Shown piece after piece: positions 1 through 8,558 of a DNA stretch of 64,000 nucleotides. Source of the DNA: Oryzobacter telluris (GTDB taxonomy: Bacteria; Actinomycetota; Actinomycetes; Actinomycetales; Dermatophilaceae); the NCBI RefSeq assembly GCF_043099285.1, contig NZ_CP170723.1, forward strand, positions 3,782,001 to 3,846,000. Direction: 5' to 3'. Every line of letters starts with the position of its first letter. Position 1 is the first letter of the stretch. Under the pieces are notes generated by a model. The model ran no database searches. It was given only the letters and a program-made list of their open reading frames with translations, and had not been told where the DNA came from. The position numbers and the translations under genes are program-made.

Positions 1-93
1 CGTCGGGTCCGGGCCCTGCCCCGGATAGGCGGCCGGCATCCTCTGGTGCGTGCCGTCGGAGGCCGGTCCGGGCGTGGAGGTGGCGTCGCTCAT
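1..93 (-). CDS. Possible N-terminus of an unidentified protein (runs off left edge)
   Basis: An ATG at 93-91 opens a frame of 31 codons that stays open to the window edge and begins MSDATSTPGP. The segment is rich in Pro, Gly, Ser and Thr, like the disordered N-terminus of many actinobacterial membrane or secreted proteins. It lies 62 nt downstream of the ABC transporter gene on the same strand. A GGGGAG stretch directly abuts the ATG, which is too close for a normal ribosome site, so the start could be a later ATG in the same frame. No family can be named from so short a piece. Confidence 0.35.
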   Translation of the reverse strand, partial: MSDATSTPGPASDGTHQRMPAAYPGQGPDPT

Positions 94-155
94 CTCCCCA
101 TTCCAGCGCCGCGGACGACGCGCCGACAGCACCCGACGCCCCGTCGTGTCTCGGA

Positions 156-2129
156 TCACAGACCTGCCCCGCCCCTTGTCGGCCGTGAGTAGGAAGCCGG
201 AGCGAGGGTGCGGTCGGCGGCGGCGACGAGGCCGGCGTACCGACCACCGGCGGCGACCAGCTCGTCGTGGGTGCCCGACTCGACGAGCCGACCCTCGTCG
301 AGGACCGCGATCCGGTCGGCGTCGCGCACGGTGGAGAGCCGGTGCGCGATCGTCACGGTGGTGCGGCCGCGGGCCAGCTCGTCGAGCGCCCGCTGCAGGG
401 CCCGCTCCGTGGCGGTGTCCAGCGCCGAGGTCGCCTCGTCGAGGACGAGGACCGGCGGGTCGCGCAGGATGGTCCGCGCCACGGCGAGGCGCTGCTGCTC
501 ACCGCCGGAGAACCGGTGGCCGCGCGCCCCCACCATCGTGTCGAGACCATCCGGGAGGGAGGCGACGAGGTCGGCGACCTGGGCAGCGGCCAGGGCCGCC
601 CACAGCTCGCCCTCGGTGGCCGCGGGACGGGCCAGGAGCAGGTTGTCGCGCACCGACGCGTGCACGAGGTAGCTCTCCTGCGACACCACGCCGACGACCG
701 AGGCGAGCACCTCGGGCGCGAGGTCGCGCACGTCGATGCCGTCGACCGTCACCCGCCCGGCGTCGGGGTCGTGCAGCCGCGCCAGCAGTCCGGCCACGGT
801 CGACTTCCCCGAACCCGTCGGCCCGACGAGCGCCAGGGTCGACCCCGCGGGGACGACGAGCGAGAGCCCCGCCACGGCCTCCCGGTCAGAGCCCGGGTAG
901 CGCAGCGAGACACCCTCGACGCGCACCTCCCCGCGCACCGACCGGGGGTCGAGCGGCACGGGGTGCGCCGGCGCGGGGACGTCGGGCACGAGGTCGAGGT
1001 ACTCGAACACCCGTGAGAACAGGGCCATCGAGGCCACCCACTGGGCGCCGACGTTGAGCAGGCCCATCAGCGGGCGGAAGATCCCCCCCTGGAGCGCGGT
1101 GAACGCGACGAGCGTGCCGATCGTCATCCCACCGGAGGTCGCCGGCAGCCCCGCCGCGAGGTAGACCAGGGCGGGGATGACGGAGAAGACGATCTGCATC
1201 GTCGCCATCCGCCAGCGCCCGGCCAGCTGCGAGCGCAGCTCGAGGTCGACGAGCGAGTCGGAGGTCTCGGAGAACCGCTCGGCGGCGCGGGGGCCGGTGC
1301 CGAGGGTCTTGGCGAGGCGGACCGCGCTCACCGACAGGCCCTCGTCGATCTGGTGGTTGAGGTCGGCGAGCGCGGCCTGCTGGCGCGCGGTGACCTCGCG
1401 GCGGATGAGGGCGACCTTGCGGGTCAGCCAGATCGCCGGCGGGATGACCACGAGCGACAGCAGCGACAGGCGCCACGAGAGCGCCGCCATCGCGACCGCC
1501 GTGGCGACGGCGGTGGTGACGTTGGAGGCGATCGAGGTCGCCGTGGAGGTGACGACACCCTGCATCCCGCCGACGTCGTTGACGAGGCGCGACTGCACCT
1601 CGCCGCCGCGCGTGCGGGTGAAGAAGCCGAGGGACTGGCGCTGGAGGTGGGTGAAGACGTCGGTGCGCAGGCGGTGCATGACGCGCTGGCCGACCTGGGT
1701 CGACAGCCAGGTCTGCACGACGCCGAGGAGCTGCGTGACCGCCGCGACGGCGACCATGCCGCCCACGGCGAGGGCGAGCAGGCGCAGGTCGCCCTGCGGG
1801 AGGGCGACGTCGACGACCTCGCGGACGAGGAACGGCTGGGCGAGGCCGACGACGCTCGTCACGACGATGATCGCGACGACGACGGCGATGCGGGCCCGGT
1901 GCGGCCGGAAGAGGGCGAGGACGCGGCCCATCGGGACCGGCGCCTCGGCGAGCCGGGCGCGGTCGCGGGGGTCGACGGTCATGGCCCCGCCGCGACCGCC
2001 TCGGCCGGCGCCGTGGGAGCCGCGCCCGCCGTGGCCGGTGGGGTCGGCGTCGGGGGCCGGGAGCGCGGGGGCGCTGCCACCGGCCGGGGTGGGGGCGGTG
2101 GTGCGGGTGTCGGTGAGGGCGGCCGTCAT
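156..2129 (-). CDS. ABC exporter half transporter (fused membrane and ATPase domains)
   Basis: A 657-residue fused exporter of the multidrug/lipid type. A disordered Gly/Arg-rich head (about residues 1-50) precedes a six-helix membrane domain (about 70-330) and a C-terminal ATPase. Walker A GPTGSGKST starts near 436, the signature FSGGEQQRLAVAR near 540, Walker B VLVLDEATSALD near 560, followed by the H-loop IAHRLST. It probably works as a homodimer because no second half transporter is adjacent. I chose ATG 2129 because AGGAGG lies 7 nt upstream; a GTG at 2135 sits almost on top of that site. It is divergent from a MarR gene, which suggests substrate-induced derepression. The cargo is unknown. 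Confidence 0.92.
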   Translation of the reverse strand: MTAALTDTRTTAPTPAGGSAPALPAPDADPTGHGGRGSHGAGRGGRGGAMTVDPRDRARLAEAPVPMGRVLALFRPHRARIAVVVAIIVVTSVVGLAQPFLVREVVDVALPQGDLRLLALAVGGMVAVAAVTQLLGVVQTWLSTQVGQRVMHRLRTDVFTHLQRQSLGFFTRTRGGEVQSRLVNDVGGMQGVVTSTATSIASNVTTAVATAVAMAALSWRLSLLSLVVIPPAIWLTRKVALIRREVTARQQAALADLNHQIDEGLSVSAVRLAKTLGTGPRAAERFSETSDSLVDLELRSQLAGRWRMATMQIVFSVIPALVYLAAGLPATSGGMTIGTLVAFTALQGGIFRPLMGLLNVGAQWVASMALFSRVFEYLDLVPDVPAPAHPVPLDPRSVRGEVRVEGVSLRYPGSDREAVAGLSLVVPAGSTLALVGPTGSGKSTVAGLLARLHDPDAGRVTVDGIDVRDLAPEVLASVVGVVSQESYLVHASVRDNLLLARPAATEGELWAALAAAQVADLVASLPDGLDTMVGARGHRFSGGEQQRLAVARTILRDPPVLVLDEATSALDTATERALQRALDELARGRTTVTIAHRLSTVRDADRIAVLDEGRLVESGTHDELVAAGGRYAGLVAAADRTLAPASYSRPTRGGAGL

Positions 2130-2159
2130 GGGCACCCCTCCTTCCTGTCATGGTCTTTG

Positions 2160-2174
2160 GTGAGGTTACCTCAC
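2160..2174. promoter_or_regulatory. Probable MarR operator (15-bp palindrome)
   Basis: GTGAGGT-T-ACCTCAC is a perfect 7-bp inverted repeat around one base. It sits in the 83-bp gap between the divergent ABC exporter and MarR genes, 31 bp from the exporter start and 39 bp from the MarR start. Size, symmetry and place fit a MarR dimer site that would control both genes. Confidence 0.7.
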
Positions 2175-2212
2175 AATGAGCCCAACACAGGAGTTCGGTC
2201 TAGCATTCCCCC

Positions 2213-2725
2213 ATGGCCGCCCGACCTGATGACGACCGCCGCCCGCCGCATGACCGTGGTCCCGGCCGTCGCGCCGCCAGGGGCGAGGGCGACGCCGCCG
2301 GAGAGGCCGACCTCGGCGACCTCGTGATGCGCCTGGCCCGCTCGCTGCGCCGTCGCGGCGCGGAGGCGATGGCGCCGTGGGACCTCAGCCCCCACCACGG
2401 CCGGGCGCTGCGCGTCGTCGCGCACCACGACCGGATCCGTCCGGGCGAGCTCGCCGCCCACCTGCGGATCGCACCCCGCTCGGTCACCGACGTCGTCGAC
2501 GCCCTCGAAGGCCGTGGGCTCGTGGCGCGCGGCCCCGACCCCACCGACCGGCGGGCGACCGTCATCACGCTCACCGAGGCGGGGGCGCGGCTCGTCGAGG
2601 AGATCGGCACGGCCCGGCGGGCCGATGCCGAGGCCCTGTTCGGCCGCCTCCCCGACGCCGACCGCGAGGCCCTGCGCCGCATCCTCGCGACGCTGGACGA
2701 CGAGGGAGACGTCAGGGGCGGGTGA
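2213..2725 (+). CDS. MarR-family transcriptional regulator
   Basis: A 170-residue regulator. The first 35 residues are charged and probably disordered. The winged helix-turn-helix follows: GELAAHLRIAPRSVTDVVDALEGRGLV is a typical recognition helix region, and DPTDRRATVITLTEAG is the wing with the conserved DxRR motif. A C-terminal helix would dimerise. It is divergent from the ABC exporter and very likely represses it through the palindrome at 2160-2174. The last 14 nt overlap the convergent rraA gene. Confidence 0.93.
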   Translation: MAARPDDDRRPPHDRGPGRRAARGEGDAAGEADLGDLVMRLARSLRRRGAEAMAPWDLSPHHGRALRVVAHHDRIRPGELAAHLRIAPRSVTDVVDALEGRGLVARGPDPTDRRATVITLTEAGARLVEEIGTARRADAEALFGRLPDADREALRRILATLDDEGDVRGG

Positions 2726-3200
2726 CGAGGATGCCGTCCTCGTCGGCCCAGAGGTGGGCTCCGGGGACGAACTCGACGCCGCCGAAGGCCACCGGCACGT
2801 CGCGGTCGCCGACGCCGTCCTTGGCGCTCTTGCGCGGGTTCGACCCCAGCGCGAGCACGCCGAGCGGCAGGGTCCCGAGCGCCACGACGTCGCGCACCGC
2901 CCCGTTGACGACGACCCCGGCCCAGCCGTTGGCCACCGCCGACGCACCGATGAGGTCACCGACGAGCGCCGACTCCAGCGACCCACCGCCGTCGACGACG
3001 AGCACCTTGCCCTCGCCCGGCTCGGCCAGCGCGGCCTTGACGAGCGCGTTGTCGCGGTGGCAGCGCACCGTGCTGACGACGCCCTGGAACCGCGCCGCAC
3101 CGCCGATGCGGCGGAGCTGGAGCGAGCACGACTGCAGGGTGTCGCCGTACTCGTCGTAGAGGTCGGCGGTCGGAACCACCTGCGCCACAGGGAGGTCCAT
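2712..3200 (-). CDS. rraA: RraA-family protein (HMG/oxaloacetate aldolase-decarboxylase type)
   Basis: A 162-residue protein of the RraA fold. It carries the family core GDLIGASAVANGWAGVVVNG followed by AVRD, whose Arg and Asp bind substrate and divalent metal in the family. Homologues either bind RNase E or act as 4-hydroxy-4-methyl-2-oxoglutarate aldolase/oxaloacetate decarboxylase; the enzyme role is more likely in an actinobacterium. It is the last gene of the tctCBA-usp-rraA run, and its ATG overlaps the usp stop (TGATG). That context suggests it handles the oxo-acid brought in by the Tct system. A GTG three bases earlier is an alternative start. It overlaps marR by 14 nt tail to tail. 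Confidence 0.9.
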   Translation of the reverse strand: MDLPVAQVVPTADLYDEYGDTLQSCSLQLRRIGGAARFQGVVSTVRCHRDNALVKAALAEPGEGKVLVVDGGGSLESALVGDLIGASAVANGWAGVVVNGAVRDVVALGTLPLGVLALGSNPRKSAKDGVGDRDVPVAFGGVEFVPGAHLWADEDGILVTRP

Positions 3201-3592
3201 CACTCGGCCTTGACGGCGAGGACGGGGCAGCGGGCATCGAGGAGGATGCGCTGCGCCACCGACCCCATGAGGAGCTTCCCCACGGCCGTGCGGTGCCGCA
3301 GCCCGATGACGATGACGACCGCCGAGCGGGCCTCGGCCTCCGCGACGATCGTCTCGGCGGGGTCGGACCCCTCCAGGACCTGGACGACCTCGACGTCGAC
3401 CCCGAGCTCGGCGACGTCACGCTCGACGCGCGCGAGGTCGTCGGACCCCGCCCGCCGCGCGTCGACGAGCACGTCGTCGCGCGACATGTTGAGGACGACG
3501 AGCGGCTGCGAGCGCAGCCGCGCCTCCTCCACGCCCGCCCGGAGGGCGGCCTCTCCCAACGCGTTCGGCACGTAGCCCACGAGAACGGTCAT
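3200..3592 (-). CDS. Universal stress protein, UspA family
   Basis: A single-domain Usp of 130 residues (MTVLVGYVPN start). The C-terminal half has the ATP-binding type G-x2-G-x9-G(S) pattern in the region GLRHRTAVGKLLMGSVAQRIL, followed by CPVLAVK. A longer frame begins at 3619, but ATG 3592 keeps the normal Usp beginning with an immediate beta strand and has GAGG upstream. It lies 7 nt after tctA and overlaps the rraA start, so it is part of the tct transcript. Single Usp genes are often found beside Tct transporters; their role there is unclear. Confidence 0.88.
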   Translation of the reverse strand: MTVLVGYVPNALGEAALRAGVEEARLRSQPLVVLNMSRDDVLVDARRAGSDDLARVERDVAELGVDVEVVQVLEGSDPAETIVAEAEARSAVVIVIGLRHRTAVGKLLMGSVAQRILLDARCPVLAVKAE

Positions 3593-3599
3593 GTCAGCC

Positions 3600-5171
3600 T
3601 CATCCCCACTGACTGACACCGGCGAGGTTCACGCCAGAGTGCCCGTCGTTGTCGTCGTCGGAGCCATCACCGGAACGGTCGTCATCGCCACCACGGCCAC
3701 GACGCAACCGCGCCACGAGCGGCCAGAGCAGCACCGCGGCGATGAAGGCGTAGCAGACCCAGGACACGGGTCCGCCGAGCAGGCCGGAGAGCTCGCCACC
3801 GGTCGTCTGCAGCGAGCGGCGCATGTGCTTCTCGAACAGCGGCCCGAGGATCGCGCCGACGATGAGCGGCAGCACCGGCAGCCCGAACCGCCGCATCGCG
3901 AACCCGAGGAAGCCGAGGCCGAGCAGCAGGTAGAGGTCGAACGGCTGGCCCTGCACCGCGTACGCACCCATCGACGCGAAGAACAGGATCCCCGCGTAGA
4001 GGTACGGCCGCGGGATGCGCAGCAGCTTGGCCCAGGTGGGAGCCAGCGGCAGGTTGAGCACGAGCAGGAAGAAGTTGCCGATGAAGAGGCTCGCGACGAG
4101 CATCCAGACGAGGTCGGGCTGCTTGGTGAGCAGCAGCGGCCCGGGCTCGATGCCGTACGACATGAACGCCGCGATGATGATCGCCGCCGTCGCGTTCGTC
4201 GGCAGGCCGAGCGCCAGGAGCGGCACCATCGTCCCGGCGGCCGAGGCGTTGTTCGCGGCCTCGGGCCCGGCGACGCCCTCGATGGCGCCCTTGCCGAACT
4301 CCTCGGGGTGCTTGGTCAGCTTGCGCTCGGTCAGGTACGACAGGAACGTCGGGATCTCGGCGCCGCCGGCGGGGATCGCCCCGAACGGGAACCCGAGGGC
4401 CGTGCCGCGCAGCCAGGGCTTCCAGGAGCGGCCCCAGTCCTCCTTCGACATCCACGGGCGACCCACGGGGATGACGGTCGCCGCCTTGCGCCGCAGGTGC
4501 GCCGCGACCCACAGGGCCTCGCCCATGGCGAAGATGCCGACCGCGATGACGACGACGTCGATGTTGTCGGCGAGGAAGGGGCTGCCGAAGGTCAGCCGCT
4601 GCTGGCCCGTGACGAAGTCGGTGCCGACGAGGCCGAGGGACAGGCCGAGGAGCAGCGCCGCGAACCCCCGCAGCCGCGAGGACCCGAGGATCGCCGCGGT
4701 GCCGACGAAGGCCACGAGGATGATCGCGAGGAACTCGGGCGACCCGAGGGTGATCGCGAAGTCCACGACCTGCGGCATCACGAGGACGATGAGCCCGGTC
4801 GCGATGGTGCCGGCCACGAACGAGCCGATCGCCGAGGTCGCGAGCGCCTGGGCGGCCCGGCCGGACTTGGCCATCTTGTTGCCCTCGAGGGCGGTGACGA
4901 CCGACGACGACTCCCCCGGGGTGTTGAGCAGGATCGAGGTCGTCGACCCGCCGTACATGCCGCCGTAGAAGATGCCGCCGAAGAGGATGAGCGACTGCTC
5001 GACCGGCAGACCGTAGGTGACCGGCAGCAGCAGGGCCACGGTCATCGCCGGCCCGATGCCCGGCAGGACGCCGACGGCGGTCCCCACCGTGACGCCGAGC
5101 AGGGCGATGAGCAGGTTCATCGGGGTGATGACGTCGGCGAACCCGCCGAGGAGCGCGTTGAGGTTGTCCAT
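3600..5171 (-). CDS. tctA: Tripartite tricarboxylate transporter, large membrane subunit TctA
   Basis: A 523-residue polytopic membrane protein of the TctA family. It shows the family Gly/Pro-rich signatures GVLPGIGPAMTVALLLP near the N-terminus and GIFYGGMYGGSTTSILLNTPGE, then many hydrophobic helices and the second-half motif IPAGGAEIPTFLSY. The C-terminal tail is Asp/Gly-rich and probably cytoplasmic. With TctB and the binding protein TctC it forms a secondary, ion-driven importer for carboxylates. Its ATG overlaps the tctB stop (ATGA). The frame remains open upstream, but that extension lies inside tctB. Confidence 0.95.
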   Translation of the reverse strand: MDNLNALLGGFADVITPMNLLIALLGVTVGTAVGVLPGIGPAMTVALLLPVTYGLPVEQSLILFGGIFYGGMYGGSTTSILLNTPGESSSVVTALEGNKMAKSGRAAQALATSAIGSFVAGTIATGLIVLVMPQVVDFAITLGSPEFLAIILVAFVGTAAILGSSRLRGFAALLLGLSLGLVGTDFVTGQQRLTFGSPFLADNIDVVVIAVGIFAMGEALWVAAHLRRKAATVIPVGRPWMSKEDWGRSWKPWLRGTALGFPFGAIPAGGAEIPTFLSYLTERKLTKHPEEFGKGAIEGVAGPEAANNASAAGTMVPLLALGLPTNATAAIIIAAFMSYGIEPGPLLLTKQPDLVWMLVASLFIGNFFLLVLNLPLAPTWAKLLRIPRPYLYAGILFFASMGAYAVQGQPFDLYLLLGLGFLGFAMRRFGLPVLPLIVGAILGPLFEKHMRRSLQTTGGELSGLLGGPVSWVCYAFIAAVLLWPLVARLRRGRGGDDDRSGDGSDDDNDGHSGVNLAGVSQWG

Positions 5172-5686
5172 CAGAGGATCCCCTGCAGGATGCCGGCGGG
5201 CAGGTTGACGCCGAGCCCGATCGCGAACGCGTAGAACGTGATCAGCGCCAGGGCGATGCCGATGGCCAGCCCGCGCACGTGGTGGCGGTTGCCGAGCGCG
5301 AACGCCGACAGGAAGAACAGCAGCGACCCGCTGATGACCCAGCCGAGCGGCTCGATGAGCACGGCGTTGAGGGCGAAGGCCGCGGCGAGCAGGCCGACCG
5401 TCTTCCAGTCGGCCGCCTGGCCGAGCTCGACGTCCTCGCCGGCCTCGGCCTCGCCGACCCCGCCGCGGGCGACGTCGACGGCGTAGAGGACCGCGACGAC
5501 GAGCAGGAGCGCCCCGACGACGAACGGCATGGCGCGCGGACCCACGGGGTCGTTGCTGCTGGTGACGTGGCCGATGCGGCTCGCGTCGATGATGACGACC
5601 ACCCCGACCAGGGCCAGGGCCGCGCACAGTGCGTACTGCGCGCGGTCCCTGACCGCGGTGGTGGCCGTGGTGGCCTCGGTACTCAT
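5171..5686 (-). CDS. tctB: Tripartite tricarboxylate transporter, small membrane subunit TctB
   Basis: A 171-residue protein with four predicted membrane helices, the usual TctB size and topology. Recognisable pieces are the first helix with ALALVGVVVIIDA, then GPRAMPFVVGALLL, and the final helix pair ending in GILQGIL. The start MSTEATTATT at 5686 lies 1 nt after the tctC stop; an upstream in-frame start would run into tctC and give an Arg/Ser-rich non-membrane head. It is coupled to tctA by a 4-nt overlap. Confidence 0.92.
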   Translation of the reverse strand: MSTEATTATTAVRDRAQYALCAALALVGVVVIIDASRIGHVTSSNDPVGPRAMPFVVGALLLVVAVLYAVDVARGGVGEAEAGEDVELGQAADWKTVGLLAAAFALNAVLIEPLGWVISGSLLFFLSAFALGNRHHVRGLAIGIALALITFYAFAIGLGVNLPAGILQGIL

Positions 5687-5687
5687 G

Positions 5688-6701
5688 TCAGGCCAGGCCG
5701 AGCTTCTTGAGGATGGCCGCGACCTCGGTGTCCTGCGCCTTGAGGAAGGCACCGAACTCGTCACCGGTCTCGAAGGCGTCGACCCAGCCGCGCTTCTCCA
5801 GCTCGGCCTTCCAGCCGGCGGAGGCGTGCATCTTGGTGAACGCGTCGATCCAGACGGCCTTGTCGGCCTCGGAGATGCCGGGGGGCGCCACGACGCCGCG
5901 CCAGTTGGTGAACTCCAGGTCGATGCCCGACTCCTTGAGGGTCGGGACGTCCTTGAGGGCGTCGACCCGCTCGGCCGAGGTCACCGCGAGGACGCGGACG
6001 TCGCCGGCCTCGACCTGGTCGAGGAACTCACCGAAACCGCTGGCGCCGAAGGCGATCTTGTTGCCGAGGAGCGCGGGGAGGAGCTCGCCACCACCGTCGT
6101 AGGAGACGAAGCTGACGGTCTTGGGGTCGATGCCGACCGCGGCCGCGAGCTGCATCGGGAGCAGGTGGTCGGGGCCGCCGGGCGAGGAGCCGCCACCGAC
6201 CGCGAGGGCCTTGGGGTCCTTCTTCCAGGCGTCGACCAGCTGGGTGATGTCCTTGTACGGGGAGTCCTTGGGCACGACGATCGCGCCGGCCTCCTCGATG
6301 AGCTTGGCGATGGGGGTGGTGTCGCTGAGGGAGGCCGCCGACTTCTGCGTGTAGGCGGCGCCGACGACGCCCAGGCCCATCTGCATCGCGAGCTTGCCGT
6401 TGCCCTTCTCGTTGACCACGCGCTGGAGGCCGACGGTGCCACCGGCACCCGGGAGGTTGAAGACCTGGACCGAGCCGGTGATCTTCTCCTTCTCCATGAC
6501 CTGCGCGGCCGTGCGGGCCGTCGTGTCGTAGCCGCCACCCGGGCTGTTGGGGACCATGTACTGCAGGCCGGTCGCGGGGGCGCCGCCACCGCTGGCGGAG
6601 GCCGACGCGTCACCGCCGCCCTGGTTCTTCGTGGCGCCGCAGCCGGTGAGCGCGAGGGAGGCCGCGACGACGGCCCCGAGGGCGATGCGGTGGAGTCTCA
6701 T
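5688..6701 (-). CDS. tctC: Tripartite tricarboxylate transporter, extracytoplasmic binding lipoprotein TctC
   Basis: A 337-residue Bug/TctC-type solute receptor. It has a lipoprotein signal with lipobox LTGC, a Gly/Ser-rich linker, then the family body: a first motif close to PNSPGGGYDTTAR, later GGSSPGGPDHLL and GFGEFLDQVEAGDVRVLAV. The lipid anchor keeps it at the membrane next to TctAB. ATG 6701 is chosen because it begins the signal peptide (MRLHR); a GTG at 6713 is also in frame. First gene of the operon, divergent from the sensor kinase gene, which probably controls it. The ligand is likely a di- or tricarboxylate or an aromatic acid breakdown product, but is not known. Confidence 0.94.
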   Translation of the reverse strand: MRLHRIALGAVVAASLALTGCGATKNQGGGDASASASGGGAPATGLQYMVPNSPGGGYDTTARTAAQVMEKEKITGSVQVFNLPGAGGTVGLQRVVNEKGNGKLAMQMGLGVVGAAYTQKSAASLSDTTPIAKLIEEAGAIVVPKDSPYKDITQLVDAWKKDPKALAVGGGSSPGGPDHLLPMQLAAAVGIDPKTVSFVSYDGGGELLPALLGNKIAFGASGFGEFLDQVEAGDVRVLAVTSAERVDALKDVPTLKESGIDLEFTNWRGVVAPPGISEADKAVWIDAFTKMHASAGWKAELEKRGWVDAFETGDEFGAFLKAQDTEVAAILKKLGLA

Positions 6702-6800
6702 CGTTGAGATCACTTTCGTGTGGTGAAGTCGGACGCGATGATCGTCGTGGCGCGTCGGGCCCCTGTCGCGCTTGTGTCAGCAGAGAAGGTTGAGTTCATT

Positions 6801-8558
6801 GTGGTCAGGCTGAGGCGGCGTCGCACGACGCTGGCGGGGCAGCTGTTCGCCCTCCAGCTCGCGATCATCGTCGTCGTCCTCGTGGCCGTCGCCGCGGTGT
6901 CGCTGGCGCAGTCGGAGGCCACCTTCGAGCGGGTCGAGGGGCGCCGCGTCTCGGCGATCGCCGAGCAGGTCGCGTCCAGCCCGCTCGTGCGCGCCAACCT
7001 CGACCAGCCCGAGACCCGCACCGGCCTGGCCACCCTCGGTCTGAGCCTGGTCACCCAGACCGGCGTCACCTCCATCACCTTCGCCGAGCCCGACCTCGAC
7101 GTGCGGGTGTCCACCGACCCGCTCCTCGAGGAGCGCCGGCTGCCGGTCGGCGACCCTCGGGTCGCGCAGGGCGGCAGCTGGTCGGGAACCCTCGTCATCG
7201 GCGGGCAGGAGGTCATCGTGTCGCAGGTTCCGGTGCTCGCCGGCGACGACGACGACAGCGACCCGTCCACGGCGTCGCGGGCCGGCGAGCTGCTCGGCAC
7301 GGTGATGGTCGCCGAGCGCGCGCCGTCCACGCTGGAGCGCCTGCAGGGCACCTCGTCGTACCTGCTCACCTACCTCGGCATCGCCCTCGTCGTCGGCCTC
7401 GGCGGGTCGTGGCTGCTCTCGCGGCGGATCAAGCGCCAGACCCGAGGGATGGAGCCGCGCGAGATCGCCGGCCTGGCCGAGCACCGCGAGGCGATGCTGC
7501 GCGGCATCGCCGAGGGCGTCATCGCCCTCGACCCGCAGCACCGGATCACCCTCGTCAACGAGGTCGCCCGCCACCTGCTCGACCTGCCCGAGCACGCCAT
7601 CGGGATGTCGGTCTCGGACCTGCGCATCGAGGGTCGCCTGCGCGAGGTGCTCGTCGGCGAGAACCCGCGCCCCGCGGCCGAGGGCGCCCCGACGGACCCC
7701 GAGGACCTCGTCACCGCGGCGCGCGACGAGGTCGTCATCCGGCGTGGGAGGGTGCTCGTCATGAGCACGATGCGCGTGGTCAGCGGCGACCGCGTCCTCG
7801 GCACCGTCACGACGATGCGCGACCGCACCGCGCTCGCCGACCTCGAGCGCGAGATCGGCTCGTTCCGCTCCACCGCCCACGTGCTGCGTGCGCAGGCGCA
7901 CGAGTTCGCCAACCAGCTGCACACCATCAGCGGGCTGATCCAGATCGGCGAGCACGACGAGGTGGTCCGCTACGTCGACGCCCTGAGCGAGCGGCGCCAC
8001 GCCCTCGACCTCACGGTGAACACCCTCGTCCACGACCCGACCATCGCGGCCCTGCTCATGGCCAAGGTCGCCAGCGCCAACGAGCGCCGCGTCGAGCTGA
8101 CCCTCGCCGAGGACACCCGCCTCGAGCGGCTCGAGACCCACGACGCCGCCGACGTCGCCACGGTGCTCGGCAACCTCGTCGACAACGCGCTCGAGCACGC
8201 CCCCCGCGGCCCGCGGCCCGACCCGTTCGTCCGCGTGCGGCTGCGCCAGGACGCCAGCACCGTGGAGATCGTCGTCGCCGACTCCGGGCCCGGCATCCCC
8301 GACGAGCTGCGTGCCACCCTCTTCGAGCACGGCGTCACCACCAAGCGCGTCGACCCGATGGAGCACGGCGTGGGACTCGCGCTGACCCGGCTCGTCTGCC
8401 GTCGTCGCGGCGGGGAGATCGACGTCGAGCGGGTCGACGGCGTCACCTCGTTCGTCGCCCGGCTCGGGGTGTCGACCTTCGTGGACCCCGTTGCGGCAGA
8501 GCCGGTTCCGTCGGACGCGTCGGCACCAGAGGTCGTGCCGTCGGAGGTCGGGCCGTGA
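6801..8558 (+). CDS. DcuS/CitA-type sensor histidine kinase
   Basis: About 585 residues. Two membrane helices (one at the N-terminus, one near residue 200) flank an extracytoplasmic region that fits a single PAS/cache-like sensor. A cytoplasmic PAS domain follows (GIAEGVIALDPQHRITLVNE), then the kinase core. The phosphorylated His lies near residue 367 in HEFANQLHTISGLIQ, the CitA/DcuS-specific H-box. The N box NLVDNALEHA, D box DSGPGIPD and G box HGVGLAL are present. The exact start is uncertain: GTG 6801 gives a short basic head before the first helix, but the frame is open to 6720. It overlaps the response regulator by GTGA. It would sense an external carboxylate and drive tctCBA. Confidence 0.93.
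   Translation: MVRLRRRRTTLAGQLFALQLAIIVVVLVAVAAVSLAQSEATFERVEGRRVSAIAEQVASSPLVRANLDQPETRTGLATLGLSLVTQTGVTSITFAEPDLDVRVSTDPLLEERRLPVGDPRVAQGGSWSGTLVIGGQEVIVSQVPVLAGDDDDSDPSTASRAGELLGTVMVAERAPSTLERLQGTSSYLLTYLGIALVVGLGGSWLLSRRIKRQTRGMEPREIAGLAEHREAMLRGIAEGVIALDPQHRITLVNEVARHLLDLPEHAIGMSVSDLRIEGRLREVLVGENPRPAAEGAPTDPEDLVTAARDEVVIRRGRVLVMSTMRVVSGDRVLGTVTTMRDRTALADLEREIGSFRSTAHVLRAQAHEFANQLHTISGLIQIGEHDEVVRYVDALSERRHALDLTVNTLVHDPTIAALLMAKVASANERRVELTLAEDTRLERLETHDAADVATVLGNLVDNALEHAPRGPRPDPFVRVRLRQDASTVEIVVADSGPGIPDELRATLFEHGVTTKRVDPMEHGVGLALTRLVCRRRGGEIDVERVDGVTSFVARLGVSTFVDPVAAEPVPSDASAPEVVPSEVGP

Noticed and set aside
3591..5234. Plus-strand open frame of over 500 codons opposite tctA
   Set aside because: Composition is Arg/Asp/Gly/His-rich without any fold signature; the opposite strand holds a complete TctA.
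5171..5764. Longer TctB start at 5764
   Set aside because: It would overlap tctC by 77 nt and add a Ser/Arg-rich head not found in TctB; ATG 5686 right after the tctC stop fits better.
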